Below, piece after piece: positions 21,396-32,640 of a stretch of 64,000 nt of DNA. Location of the stretch: NCBI GenBank assembly GCA_936450465.1, contig OW388305.1, positions 55,542,625 to 55,606,624 on the forward strand, written 5' to 3'. A program made the position numbers and the translations under genes. Positions within the stretch are counted from its first letter, which is position 1, and every line of letters begins with the position of its first letter. The notes under the pieces are model-generated. The model saw nothing but the letters and a program-made list of their open reading frames with translations. It was not told where the DNA came from and searched no databases. The stretch is from Gibbula magus. Taxonomy: Eukaryota > Mollusca > Gastropoda > Trochida > Trochidae.

Positions 21396-21934
21396 CTTAT
21401 TAATGCACTCGTTGCAATTTTCCTTTGTGTTAAGAGCAATCTGCTCCTTAAAAAACCTTCACTTTGAGGCCTGAATAATTTCTGTGTCCTGGTACCCATT
21501 TAAACAGCTGGTTGGAATGAGTGAATTGTGGTTGAAGTGCTTTGCCCAGGGGCACAACACAGTATGAGACCCCAGGTTACAATTTTTTGGTGTCTCCACT
21601 GGGATTTCAACCAAGAATTTATTTCGATATATATAAACTAAAACCACAACGTATCAAATGTTTTTTCTTGAAAACAGAATAATAGGGTATGGAAATGTTT
21701 TTAAAATTGTAAAATTGAAATTTATTATAAAATTTCTCAAATTGATAACATACATGTAAATAAATGTTGCAGTATTGTTACAACAAAACAAATAATACTG
21801 AAACTCAATGACTGATTTGTTGAACAAACACAAGATTTACCAGTTACAGAACTTCCTGGAACTCAGATGTAAATTAGTACACAGTATTCTGTCTGTACAT
21901 TTTAAAAGCCGCAGTGAGTTCCAGTAGTTATCTA

Positions 21935-22379
21935 CTAAGGCGCGGTTTACACTACGTTCAAATAAATCGCATTGCGTTGAAGCATGCAAATTGGAGTTCC
22001 GATTTTAATGCAAAATGAAATATAATAAGTGCGATTGTTTAAATTCCATATGTTATAATGTATGTTTGTATGTATTGATGTACATATACATGTCGGTTGG
22101 CATAATATTTGTAGGACTGCTTTGCCTATAGATACGAGTATACGCGGTGGGAAATATCCCTTTCAGATAATGAAAATATGCCATCATATAGGGAATTCCA
22201 ATGAGATTCTTAATGCGATGCGAATTAAATAGAACATGTTCTATTTTCATCGCATCGCGACGCATGCAAAAAAATGGATGTAGTGTATGACAACTCATTG
22301 AAAATAACGTGTTGCGTTCTGGTGAGATTATTTTTAACGCATCACATTAAAAAACAACATAAATGTAAACCCGCCTTAG
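21935..22379. mobile_element. MITE with TIR CTAAGGCGnGGTTTACA
   Basis: The ends CTAAGGCGCGGTTTACACTA (left) and the complement of GTAAACCCGCCTTAG (right) pair; the inverted similarity fades inward over ~40 bp. The 445-bp interior is non-coding, with several GCATCGCATC-like motifs. Confidence 0.65.
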
Positions 22380-22809
22380 TGGTACAACTTTTTACGAACA
22401 AACTTATCAAGTTGGTTTTTTTTTATCCTTGGATGACTTTTCAGTATTGATATTTGAGTCAAGAATATTTTTCTCTATTCCAAACAAATTTACCCTAAAC
22501 CCTTGGCCATAATTGTGGTATTATCTTGGGGCATCCGTGTTTAACACACACATCTTGTTTGTCATTGTCATTGACTTTCAGAAATTTTGCATTGTATATT
22601 TGAGTTAATAAAAGATAATTGTTTAATTAAATTATGTATTCGGGATACCAAAAAATCACAAATCTCAAAATACTCTAGTTCAACTACTATACGTGTGAAC
22701 CATTTCACCCCTAAATAAATAAATAGCTAAATAATACTCCTGAATCAATAAAAAGAGTTCAAAATGAGTGTACATGGTTCTGTTAAGTCATGCAAGTCCA
22801 TTTCCTATA

Positions 22810-22849
22810 GAGCGGCCATTTTAATGTGTTCACATTAAAATAGCCGCTC
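22810..22849. repeat. 19-bp-arm hairpin
   Basis: GAGCGGCCATTTTAATGTG, then a 2-nt loop, then CACATTAAAATAGCCGCTC: one mismatch. Confidence 0.85.
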
Positions 22850-22944
22850 GAAGGTACTTCAAGTAATGTGACTAATGTAGCGATACCTTATCAGAGTATT
22901 TCTTAGTTCCCAAGAGACCTACAAATCATGCAAAAGGTTGACAG

Positions 22945-23040
22945 AGCCAATGGCTCGAGATGTGCAATCTTAGATAATAAATCATTCAAGTATTGATGAG
23001 CTACAGAGCCTTGAGAGGCAATGGCTATATTTTGTAATCT
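22945..23040 (+). repeat. 3' terminus of GGCCTGAAAGGCC-family element
   Basis: 'CTTAGATAATAAATCATTCA' followed by TGATGAGCTACAGAGCC...GGCAATGGCT. The same terminus (GAGCTACAGAGCC + GGCTCTATTTTT hairpin) recurs at ~24,828, ~24,965 and ~30,575. Confidence 0.5.
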
Positions 23041-23518
23041 TTACACTTGTTTATCTTTGAATAATTTTTAAACTTTTTGTTTAAAGGTATACAAAAGAAC
23101 CTTGAGGCTACATTGAAGAAAGACTGCTGCTTTAAGCAGCTGGATCAAATCCATCTCGAAGTCTCACTGTGACAGTGCCGCAACTCTTGATGGTAAATGG
23201 GCTTCTCAAATCTGCACACTCATCACAGCAAGCTTGTCACAAATTGTTCCATGGTCTGCCTAACTAAGAGGGATGGGATGCAGAAAGGTAAATATAAATT
23301 TAGGAAAAGGGTAGATTATTTGTAATAAGAGCAAGTTTAAGCAAAATCAAAATAAAAGCTTGTCTTGATGTGAATCAGTGAATGAACCAACCTTGAAAAG
23401 AACCAATCTAAGTGTTATTTTGTCAAATCAAATGGTAAATTTTACACTGCAGTTAAATCTCAATCAATATGGTTTATAGTTATTACTGTGAAGCCTTAAA
23501 GAATAATAAATTGTAGTT

Positions 23519-24110
23519 TTAGCTCATCTGGCCTGAAAGGCCTGTGGGCTTAAGGCATGGCATGATGTCCGGCGTCTGTCCATCCGTCTGTAAACTTTTC
23601 GCTTTTTAGACTTCTTCTCGAGAACCAGTGACTCTTTAGAGAGGTGAAATTTGATGTACACACTCCTTGGCCAAGGGGGATTCTCAATTGTAGTGACCCT
23701 GTGGCCCCAAATAAAGGCCTCACAGGCCATAACCTAACAACCTAGTCTCATCTTCTCCAGAAAAAAAGAAGGCTGAAATAATGTGTACAGACTCTTTAGC
23801 CAATGGAAATTCTAAATTGTAGATTTGGTGACCCTTGGGCCCCAAATAAGGGAATCACAGGCCATGACCTAAAAACCTATTTTGATCTTCTTCTAGGAAA
23901 ACAAAAAGACCCAGAAGGCTTAAATATTATTTGCAGACACCTTAGCCAATAGGGATTCTAAATTGAAGATATGGTGACCATGTGGCCCAAAATAAAGGCC
24001 TCACAGATCATGACCTAAAACCCTATTAAAGTATGTTTATCGTTTTCTCCTAGATGAAAATGCTAAGAACATTTTAAAGTTGTTTTCAGATTATTTAGCA
24101 AATGGGGATT
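23519..24110 (+). mobile_element. GGCCTGAAAGGCC-family non-autonomous element, copy 1
   Basis: It starts TTTAGCTCATCTGGCCTGAAAGGCC, then GGCATGGCATGATGTCCGGC, AAACTTTTCGCTTTTT and CTTCTTCTC, followed by ~3 degenerate ~150-bp units, each with a 'GTGACC..TGTGGCCCCAAAT' core. Further copies at 24.39, 25.23, 30.29 and 32.02 kb make it a dispersed family. Non-coding; class not established, possibly Helitron-like. Confidence 0.6.
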
Positions 24111-24117
24111 CTAAATT

Positions 24118-24296
24118 GAAGGGATTGGAAAAGACACCTTTGACAGTGGGCCATCTGAGGGATTTTAGTCATTTTCGAAACATAAATGAACCATTCCCCT
24201 TTGTTGGAATTGTAAAGTTTAAAATTTTAATAGGCCATTTTTTTATCCAATGTGCAAAATGGCCCATGCCCCCTACCTTTCCCAATCTCTGCATTT
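24118..24296. mobile_element. MITE (GGGCCAT family)
   Basis: The termini GGGATTGGAAAAGACACC and CCTACCTTTCCCAATCTCTG are inverted repeats, with GTGGGCCATCTG and CAAAATGGCCCATG just inside. It is a 179-bp copy nested at the end of the preceding element. Confidence 0.6.
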
Positions 24297-24389
24297 TAAT
24301 TGGGAGGACCACCTTTCCATCAATATCTTTGCAGTGTTTGTGATACTTGGACAACCAATATCATAAAAATTTAGTGTCAAGTCCTGTTA

Positions 24390-25010
24390 TATTAGCTCAT
24401 CAGGCCTGAAAGGCCTGATTGGCTTATGGCATGGCATGGTGTCCGGTGTCCGGTCGTAAACTTTTCGCTTTTTCGACTTCTTCTCCAGAACCAATGACTC
24501 CACAAAGCTGAAATTGTATGTGCAGACTCCTTGGCCAATGGGGATTCTAAATTTTAGATTTCGTGACCCCATAACCCCAAATTGGGTCACAGGGGTCACA
24601 TTGTTAAGAACCTATTTTCATCTTCTTCTCCAGTTCCAAAAGGTCTAGAGAGCTGAAAAGTTGTGTAGAGACTCTTTGGTCAAAAGTTATTGTTAATTGT
24701 AGGATTGGTGACCCTGTGACTCCAAAAACGGGTCACAGGGGTCATGATCTAAAAACCTATTTTTTGCTTGTTAACAATGTATTACTTGAGATAACTTAGA
24801 TATTCAACCTTAGATAATAAATTAAATCCTGATGAGCTACAGAGACCATGGCTCTATTTTTATGTACAGTACTGACAATTTTAAAGACCAATATTTTTCA
24901 GGGCAACAATTGTGCATTATATTAAAAACAATTTATTTTGATATTCTACATCAAATTACAATTACTGATGAGCTACAGAGCTTGTGTCTCTATTTTTATC
25001 AAAAGGAATC
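24390..25010 (+). mobile_element. GGCCTGAAAGGCC-family element, copy 2
   Basis: It starts TTAGCTCATCAGGCCTGAAAGG at ~24,390 and ends in two copies of the GATGAGCTACAGAG terminus (24,828 and 24,965). The interior units carry 'GGTCACAGGGGTCA'. Non-coding. Confidence 0.6.
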
Positions 25011-25060
25011 AAACATAAAGTATTTGAAGTAATACTTAGTTCCTCACGAAAAGTGTATGT

Positions 25061-25203
25061 GTGATGCCTATTGACATGTTTCGCACTTGCAGGAAGCCTT
25101 ACTTACAAGGACATGAAAGAGAAAATGCAGAGCAAGAGCCTTCTACGTGCTATATAAGATTAGAACTGTCTCCAGTACTTCTATCCAGCAATGAAAGCCA
25201 GGT
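25061..25203 (+). pseudogene. Possible decayed exon
   Basis: Just after a TTTCGCACTTGCAG acceptor (25,093) one frame reads SLTYKDMKEKMQSKSLLRAI and then hits stops; later in the block the same frame resumes NCLQYFYPAMKARYRQYLC. A donor-like CCAG|GTACCG lies at 25,203. Both peptides look protein-like but are separated by stops, so this is either a broken exon or chance. Family unknown. Confidence 0.25.
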
Positions 25204-25231
25204 ACCGTCAATACTTATGTATGCTTTATAT

Positions 25232-25600
25232 GAGCTAGTTTTTAGCTCATAAGGCCTGAAAGGCCAAATGGGCTTATGGCAAGGCATGGTGTCCGGCGTC
25301 TGGCCAGCCGTCTTCGCTTTTTCGCTTTTTCGACTTCTTCTCCAGAACCTATAACTCTAGGGAGCTGAATTTTTATGTGAAGACTCCTTGGCCTATGGAG
25401 ATCCTAAATTGTAGATTTCCGGACCCTGTGACCCAAAATAATGGCCACAGGGGTAATAACCTAAAAAGATATCTTTTTCTCCAGTCCCAAAAGCTCTAGA
25501 AAGCTGAAATGTAATGTACAGACTCTTTGGCCAATGGGGATTCTAAATTATAGATTTGGTGACCTTGTGACCCCAAATATGGATCACCGCCTAAAAAACC
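25232..25600 (+). mobile_element. GGCCTGAAAGGCC-family element, copy 3
   Basis: Same start (TTTAGCTCATAAGGCCTGAAAG) and same units as copies 1 and 2. The 3' terminus is not seen. Confidence 0.6.
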
Positions 25601-26579
25601 TGGTGTAATGAACTGTGAACATGAGTTTTTATGTGCACTTCATTCTGTAAAATAATCCCATATAAGACCTGAGGGAATCTCATCTCATCTTTTTGAGAGT
25701 AGTAACATGTGCTTTGAGAAATGCAGTGATTAAGAAAAGAAAGAAACTTTGCACTTAATCTTATTCAATAGTAATGTGAAATATATATATATATCAACTT
25801 AAGAGTAATATCTATGTCATGGACACGTTTGATGTAATCAATGTTAAATTAGAACTGTTGAATAGCCTGTGAACTGAATATTGTGACAGGGCGCATAGGT
25901 AAAAATTTAAGAGAGAGGGGTTAAAAATGTTTATTTTACATTAGATATGTGAACTGTATATAACTGATGATGAAATAAGATAAGAATATGAGAAATACTT
26001 ACATGAGATTGTGATACCACATCATCTTCTCCAGAACAGAAGAATAAATAAGTGTGGGGAAAACACATTTAAAATACAAGTTCCCTGGCTGTGAGTCCAG
26101 GATCTGCATGTTGTGTAATTGCATTGAGTTGAACTGGGGAGTGACCACTCCCTGGTAAAGAGATAGCTAGCTGTTAGTGCTAATACACAGAGGTTTCAAG
26201 TTACGACTGAGACATGTTTAGTCTTACACTCAGATGCTCAAAAGAATTTATTAAATATTGAAAAGGAGCCTATTTGTAGAAAAGTCATTGATTATTTTTT
26301 GTGAAATATCTGTTCAGTTACTTATTTTCCCTTCTTGTTTTAACTAAAATAATATTTAAAATCATACAAGTTATCGATGGGCATTCTGATTTGTTTGAAC
26401 CACGTAAAACACTGAAATGTTTGATGCCGATTGCATTTATGTTAGAATACTGTATTTCACATGTATATCTTGATATTGATCATACCAAAACTAGCTGTCA
26501 ATGGCTCCATTCTTAAAATCTCTCAATCATTACAATGTGTGCTACATTATACAACAAAGTCAACTGTTTTGTTTTTCAG

Positions 26580-26721
26580 AATGTATGTAGCTACTCTTCG
26601 CTTCGATGAGAACAGCACAAACACACAGTCAAACCAGACTACTGAGTTTGAATTTTCTACCCAAGAGCAAAGAAAGGAACACACTCTGTTGTCAAACCGG
26701 TCAATGATGGACCAAAATATG
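26580..26721 (+). CDS. Internal coding exon of an unidentified gene (candidate)
   Basis: A 142-bp segment sits between a textbook acceptor (TTTTGTTTTTCAG|A, 26,579/26,580) and a donor (AATATG|GTAGGA, 26,721/26,722). It is open in the frame MYVATLRFDENSTNTQS...EHTLLSNRSMMDQNM. The donor falls in phase 0. The exon at 30,849 continues in phase 0 with YVDFLKDAK, so a frame-preserving splice is possible. 'LAALHFNEN...' followed by a 'YVD' segment is, as I remember, typical of the C-terminus of a family of uncharacterised, possibly transposon-derived bivalve proteins; that resemblance is weak. The ~4.1-kb intron would contain the foldback element and the 152-bp array. Confidence 0.45.
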
Positions 26722-26975
26722 GTAGGAATGTAAGAAAACATTGTTTAATGTAAAACTTAAAGATGAAATAACTCAAATTATGATTTTGGAGCTCAGTGTT
26801 GTACTGTAGGTGTTAACATGTGGCCTGGTGCCTCATTCTGTTTTTTGTCCCTGGACAAGGCATTTCATCCATATGCACTCAGGGATAAACTTATGATGCG
26901 TTTCTGCGGCATCTCCGCATCAAAGTTAAAAAACCTGTTACATATGTGTTTCAAGTCTGATATCATGCAAGTAAT

Positions 26976-27105
26976 AGATACATGATGACACAAGTGGTGT
27001 ATACAAAATATCATCGAGCTATCGTCTCACGAGGGGGCGGAGCCCCCGAGTGAGTGATAGCGAGATGATATTTTGTATACACCCACTTGTGTCAATCATG
27101 TATCT
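26976..27105. mobile_element. Foldback hairpin, ~60-bp arms
   Basis: AGATACATGATGACACAAGT...GTATACAAAATATCATC pairs with GATGATATTTTGTATAC...ACTTGTGTCAATCATGTATCT across a GC-rich centre (GGGGGCGGAGCCCCC). The arms are nearly perfect apart from small asymmetries. Confidence 0.8.
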
Positions 27106-27108
27106 GTT

Positions 27109-27713
27109 TTATCCAATGGGCAACGTTCGACAAATATGCGCCTGTCACGTGACATGATTTTCTGTCTGGAAAAATCAGCTTTACCGTTTACTCGTTTCAC
27201 TTAAGGAAGTCAGTCGGGCTTTGGAACCAGTCCCGCAGGTCCTTTTCCCGGCTGGTGTTTTCGAGCCATGTGAAATTTCTTTTTACATCAACATACAGAA
27301 TTGTCAAGTGAATAATTATCATCCCCAAATGACGGTTCATTATTTTCCGGTGGATTGATTATCTTCGTGTTAATCTATGACAATTTAAAAACAATGATGT
27401 TGTTTTAGAATTTAGAATCAGCTGATTATTTGTTTTATCAGTAAAGGAGTGACATTTGTTTTTTTCTACTGAGCGACACACAGCCCTTTGATGTCATCTG
27501 GTTTTGCAACAATGTTGTAATTACTCAAGGTCGTCAGCCAGGTGTCTGTAGCTCCGCCCTTCGACCGCCCTGCTGCTCCACTGTGGTCCTATCAGAGAGT
27601 TTAAAATAACTGTGGCTGATAAATAAGTGACGTCATAGATACAACCATACTTCCTTGATACATGCTATATCGTCTCAAAAACATCAAAGGGAATTTAACC
27701 GCCCATTGGATAA
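27109..27713. mobile_element. Possible MITE with TTATCCAATGGGC termini
   Basis: TTATCCAATGGGC at 27,109 and GCCCATTGGATAA at 27,713 are exact inverted termini enclosing 605 bp without an ORF. It directly abuts the foldback hairpin, so the two may be one composite element. Confidence 0.55.
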
Positions 27714-27870
27714 TAGTAACATGTACCATATTTGGGAGTCTTCTATTGTTTTGAGAACATAAATATTTTTCACTTGCCACAATGGCCTCAAATATGGGTC
27801 ACAGGGGTCACAACCTAAAGATATATATTTTCATCTTCTTCTCCATTTTGAAAACTACTTTAGTGTTTTT

Positions 27871-30292
27871 TATCCCCCGCCAACATAGTTGGGGGGGGGG
27901 ATATTGAAATGGGCTCCGTCCGTCCGTCCGTCCCGATTTTGTTTCCGGAGCAGAACTCGAAAACTATAAGACATATCTCAACGAAACTTGGTGTGTGGAA
28001 CAATCATCATGTCTAGACGTGCCTTTTGGGATTTTCAACTTCTTCGAGTTATGTTTTTTGACCGTTTCCATGGAAATGTAACTTAGAATTTCGTTTCCGG
28101 AACAGAACTCGAAAACTATAAGACATATCTCAACGAAACTTGGTGTGTGGAACAATCATCATGTGTAGATGTGCCTTTTGTGGTTTTCAACTTCTTCGAT
28201 TTATTTTTTTTGACCGTTTCCATGGAAATGTAACTTAGAATTTCGTTTCCGGAACAGAACTCGAAAACTATAAGACATATCTCAACGAAACTTGGTGTGT
28301 GGAACAATCATCATGTGTAGATGTGCCTTTTGGGGTTTTCAACTTCTTCGAGTTATTTTTTTTGACCGTTTCCATGGAAATGTAACTTAGAATTTCGTTT
28401 CCGGAACAGAACTCGAAAACTATAAGACATATCTCAACGAAACTTGGTGTGTGGAACAATCATCATGTGTAGATGTGCCTTTTGTGGTTTTCAACTTCTT
28501 CGATTTATTTTTTTTGACCGTTTCCATGGAAATGTAACTTAGAATTTCGTTTCCGGAACAGAACTCGAAAACCATAAGACATATCTCAACGAAACTTGGT
28601 GTGTGGAACAATCATCATGTCTAGATGTGCCTTTTGGGATTTTCAACTTCTTCGAGTTATGTTTTTTGTCCGTTTCCATGGAAATGTAACTTAGAATTTC
28701 GTTTCCGGAACAGAACTCGAAAACCATAAGACATATCTCAACGAAACTTGGTGTGTGGAACAATCATCATGTCTAGATGTGCCTTTTGGGATTTTCAACT
28801 TCTTCGAGTTATGTTTTTTGTCCGTTTCCATGGAAATGTAACTTAGAATTTCGTTTCCGGAACAGAACTCGAAAACTATAAGACATATCTCAACGAAACT
28901 TGGTGTGTGGAACAATCATCATGTGTAGATGTGCCCTTTGGGGTTTTCAACTTCTTCGAGTTATTTTTTTTTACCGTTTCCATGGAAATGTAACTTAGAA
29001 TTTCGTTTCCGGAACAGAACTCGAAAACTATAAGACATATCTCAACGAAACTTGGTGTGTGGAACAATCATCATGTGTAGATGTGCCTTTTGGGGTTTTC
29101 AACTTCTTCGAGTTATTTTTTTTGACCGTTTCCATGGAAATGTAACTTAGAATTTCGTTTCCGGAACAGAACTCGAAAACTATAAGACATATCTCAACGA
29201 AACTTGGTGTGTGGAACAGTCATCATGTGTAGATGTGCCTTTTGGGGTTTTCAACTTCTTAGAGTTATTTTTTTTTACCGTTTCCATGGAAATGTAACTT
29301 AGAATTTCGTTTCCGGAGCAGAACTCGAAAACTATAAGACATATCTCAACGAAACTTTATGTGTGGAACAATCATCATGTGTAGATGTGCCTTTTGGGGT
29401 TTTCAACTTCTTCGAGTTATGTTTTTTGACTGTTTCCATGGAAATGTAACTTAGAATTTAGTTTCCGGAACAGAACTCGAAAACCATAAGACATATCTCA
29501 ACGAAACTTGGTGTGTGGAACAATCATCATGTCTAGATGTGCCTTTTGGGATTTTCAACTTCTTCGAGTTATGTTTTTTGTCAGTTTCTATGGAAATGTA
29601 ACTTAGAATTTCGTTTCCGGAACAGAACTCGAAAACTATAAGACATATCTCAACGAAACTTGGTGTGTGGAACAATCATCATGTGTAGATGTGCCTTTTG
29701 GGGTTTTCAACTTCTTCGATTTTTTTTTTTTACCGTTTCCATGGAAATGTAACTTAGAATTTCGTTTCCGGAACAGAACTCGAAAACTATAAGACATATC
29801 TCAACGAAACTTGGTGTGTGGAACAATCATCATGTGTAGATGTGCCTTTTGGGGTTTTCAACTTCTTCGAGTTATTTTTTTTGACCGTTTCCATGGAAAT
29901 GTAACTTAGAATTTCGTTTCCGGAACAGAACTCGAAAACTATAAGACATATCTCAACGAAACTTGGTGTGTGGAACAGTCATCATGTGTAGATGTGCCTT
30001 TTGGGGTTTTCAACTTCTTAGAGTTATTTTTTTTTACCGTTTCCATGGAAATGTAACTTAGAATTTCGTTTCCGGAGCAGAACTCGAAAACTATAAGACA
30101 TATCTCAACGAAACTTTATGTGTGGAACAATCATCATGTGTAGATGTGCCTTTTGGGGTTTTCAACTTCTTCGAGTTATGTTTTTTACCGTTTCCATAGA
30201 AATGTTACCTAGAATTTTGTTTCCGGAACAGAACTCGAAAACTATAAGACATATCTCTTGGTGTGTGGAACAATCATCATGTGTAGATGTGC
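27871..30292 (+). repeat. 152-bp satellite-like tandem array, 15 copies plus partial
   Basis: The 5' flank TATCCCCCGCC...GGGGGGGGAT and a GTCCGTCC microsatellite (27,915-27,935) precede units starting GTTTCCGG(A/G)(A/G)CAGAACTCG at 27,941, 28,093, 28,245 and every 152 bp to about 30,221. The units contain 'CTCAACGAAACTTGGTGTGT', 'CATCATGTGTAGATGTGCC' and 'TTTCCATGGAAATGTAAC'. A higher-order 759-bp period (five units) is visible: the variant AACAGTCATC occurs at 29,215 and 29,974, and AAACTTTATGTG at 29,352 and 30,111. The minus strand shows short 63-74 codon frames from each unit, a by-product of the repeat rather than genes. The array ends inside TGTGCCT, fused to the GGCCTGAAAGGCC family. 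Confidence 0.95.
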
Positions 30293-30610
30293 CTGAAAGG
30301 CCCGATGGGCTTATGGCATTGCACGGTGTCCAGCTGTATGTAAACTTTTCGCATTTTGTCTTCTTCTCCAGAACCACTTTGTCTAAGGAGCTGAAATTTT
30401 GTGTGTTGTGTTTAGTTGAAAAAAGGTTCATAGTCACTGTTATTCAACAACTATTCTTCAATAAATTTTCCCAAAGGCGGGGGATATGGCCGACTCTGTC
30501 TGCTTGTTATACTTATGATAAATATTTCTGGAAAATTTACAGTTTGAAACTTATTTAGTGTGTTGTTTAAGCCTGTTGAGCTACAGAGCCTATGGTACTT
30601 GTTTATATAT
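30285..30610 (+). mobile_element. GGCCTGAAAGGCC-family element, chimeric copy 4
   Basis: From GTGCCTGAAAGGCCCGATGG onward it follows the family start, and it ends near GTTGAGCTACAGAGCCTATGG. The junction with the satellite falls in shared sequence (TGCCT/GGCCT), suggesting recombination or template switching. Confidence 0.6.
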
Positions 30611-30848
30611 GAATAAGTTTAACATAATTACAACTTTTCCTGTTTGTCCATTTCTTTGGACATTATGATTGCTTTAATTTAACTCTTGTCTGAATGATTT
30701 TATTATAAAATCTAGATCCATTTGAAAATTATAAATTGTGTCTACAGATATTGGCCACAATAAAATATTAACATGGGCTCTCTGATTGATTATTTTTTTA
30801 AATACTGTCTCTATCACTCACTTTATCAATAACACTATATTTGCAGAG

Positions 30849-30974
30849 TATGTGGATTTCCTCAAGGATGCCAAGTCTACAAGCTGCCCATGGAGGACTA
30901 CAAAAAACTCAGCATTTTTCACCCCAAGTTCAAAGAAAAAAGAGGAGAGGAGCTTGTTTCAAGATACAAGCTGA
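30849..30974 (+). CDS. Candidate terminal coding exon
   Basis: After a pyrimidine-rich tract and two adjacent AGs (CTATATTTGCAGAG|TATGTG), the frame YVDFLKDAKSTSCPWRTTKN...ERSLFQDTS runs to a TGA at 30,972-30,974. Using the second AG keeps phase 0 with the 26,721 donor. A polyadenylation signal AATAAA (31,422-31,427) follows a ~450-bp AT-rich stretch that would be the 3' UTR. Ser/Lys-rich, basic tail; no domain recognised. If the first AG is used, the frame differs and this call fails. Confidence 0.4.
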   Translation, partial: YVDFLKDAKSTSCPWRTTKNSAFFTPSSKKKEERSLFQDTS

Positions 30975-31421
30975 ATGAATGTTGATGCTGGTCACAGTGA
31001 TATTACCTCAGATGCTGATGCTGATTATGATGCTGCAAGGATCAACTTTCATGAAGATCGAAGGGAAATACATGAATGATTTGGCTTGCTTGAATGAAAT
31101 ATTTTCTTGATTTATATTGTATTCAAATCAAACATTTTTTAGGTAATTTGACAGTTCTACATTACTTATGTTAAGAAATTGAACTTGAAAAAAAAAATTT
31201 AATCATTTTCTTCATTTCGATAACCCTGCACTGTCATTAATCAGACTGCCATTTGAAAATCGTTTTATTATTTGATCCTGTAACCATCACAATATCCGTA
31301 CATGAACTGTTTTATAAATTTATCATATTTATAGGTATATTATATTTAATCAACAAACATTCTGCAGGGATTTATGAACTGTGAACTTTTGTCATGTATG
31401 AGACAAGATTTGTGGCTGTGA

Positions 31422-31427
31422 AATAAA
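31422..31427 (+). terminator. Possible polyadenylation signal
   Basis: AATAAA about 450 bp after the stop of the candidate terminal exon. Confidence 0.35.
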
Positions 31428-31439
31428 GTTTATATCTTA

Positions 31440-32640
31440 AAACATAAATTCAATCTGCATTTTGAGTTTAAACATAGCCTGTTTCAATATTTATTAACTA
31501 GAAATAAAACTTTGAGTCTTCATAATCTGTAATGTCTATAATCAAGAAATGAAAGAAATTGTTAATTTCTAGCAATTCATGACAGTATATTTTCAAACAG
31601 TCATTATTAATGACTTATCATGACACTTTTTTCAAGAATGTTTAGACATTCTATTGCAGTCAGTGTAATGTGTCCTATTAGAAGTTTACACATGTAAAAT
31701 TTTTGCAACTTTAAAAAAAACCTATTTTGTAGACCAGCATCAATAGTCCCTTATATAATCCCTTTTTGTGTAGGTTTGAATGTTAACCAGAGTCTGAGAC
31801 CTAGTTTATTCATAACCGTTCTTACAATATTCCTTTTTGGAAGTGGGATGAAGACTGTTTATAGATAATTTGGAAATAACTTGGTGAACGTTTGCTAATC
31901 TTGTGTCAACATTGTTATTGAGTTTTGAATATCGGCCATATATTGAATTTTAATAAGTAGCAATTCGATGACAATCCTATTATCCAATTAACTGTAGAAA
32001 AGCATTTTGTAATCTGTATTTTTAGCTTATCAGGGCTGAAAGGCCCGATGGACTCATGGCATCCATCCATAAACTTGTCGCTTTTTCGACTGCTTCTCCA
32101 GAACCGATGACATGGTTAGTATAAAAGTTCACATGCCATATGATGAACACAGTTCACATATCACCTGGAACCAACTGGCACACTTAATTAAGCCAAACAG
32201 TGTCGTTAATTATAATCCGATATTCGTTAACTAGTCAGGGATTAGAAACTGGCATATCGGGGCGACCCCCTTACATGTACATCAATCTCATCTGTTCATC
32301 ATTCAACTGGCTTCCAATCACCTCGCTAATCCTTCATGCAGTCTCTGTTCATTTCACTCAATTAGCCATTAAACCTTTGACCATCAACTCTATTTATTGT
32401 AAAAACAACTCATCTCCAATCTGTTGTAAAAATAATTCATTGTTTCCCCCTTATGTATCGCTTGCACAAGTTAATACATTTGTTAATAAAATGAATTGGA
32501 TTGTTCTTTATGCTCCGTTGTCATTTCTATTTACATGTTCATTGTCAAGATAGAAATATCGCCATTGAGTTGATTTCTATTGCGGCTATAGGTGTTAATG
32601 ACCACTGCAAATCATACTTAGAATCCAGTATTGCGATTGG
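31440..32640. other. Mostly unremarkable DNA with one repeat scrap
   Basis: A GGCCTGAAAGGCC-family start (GGGCTGAAAGGCCCGATGGA) lies at ~32,025-32,110. A 117-codon plus frame (32,200-32,553) has no recognisable pattern and biased hydrophobic composition; I regard it as chance. Confidence 0.4.

Noticed and set aside
24820..24990. CTGATGAG in the GATGAGCTACAGAG termini as hammerhead ribozymes
   Set aside because: The sequence after it forms the GAGCC/GGCTC terminal hairpin; there is no GAAAC strand at the required place.
27964..29675. Run of near-identical 63-74 codon minus-strand frames (MFHTPSFVEICLI...)
   Set aside because: They are the same frame of each 152-bp satellite unit; no start context, no spacing for genes, and variation follows the repeat, not codons.
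27941..30292. CRISPR-like array
   Set aside because: Units are contiguous 152-bp tandem copies with no unique spacers, in eukaryotic DNA.
32200..32553. 117-codon plus-strand ORF
   Set aside because: No homology pattern, no splice or start context, composition of low-complexity AT-rich DNA.
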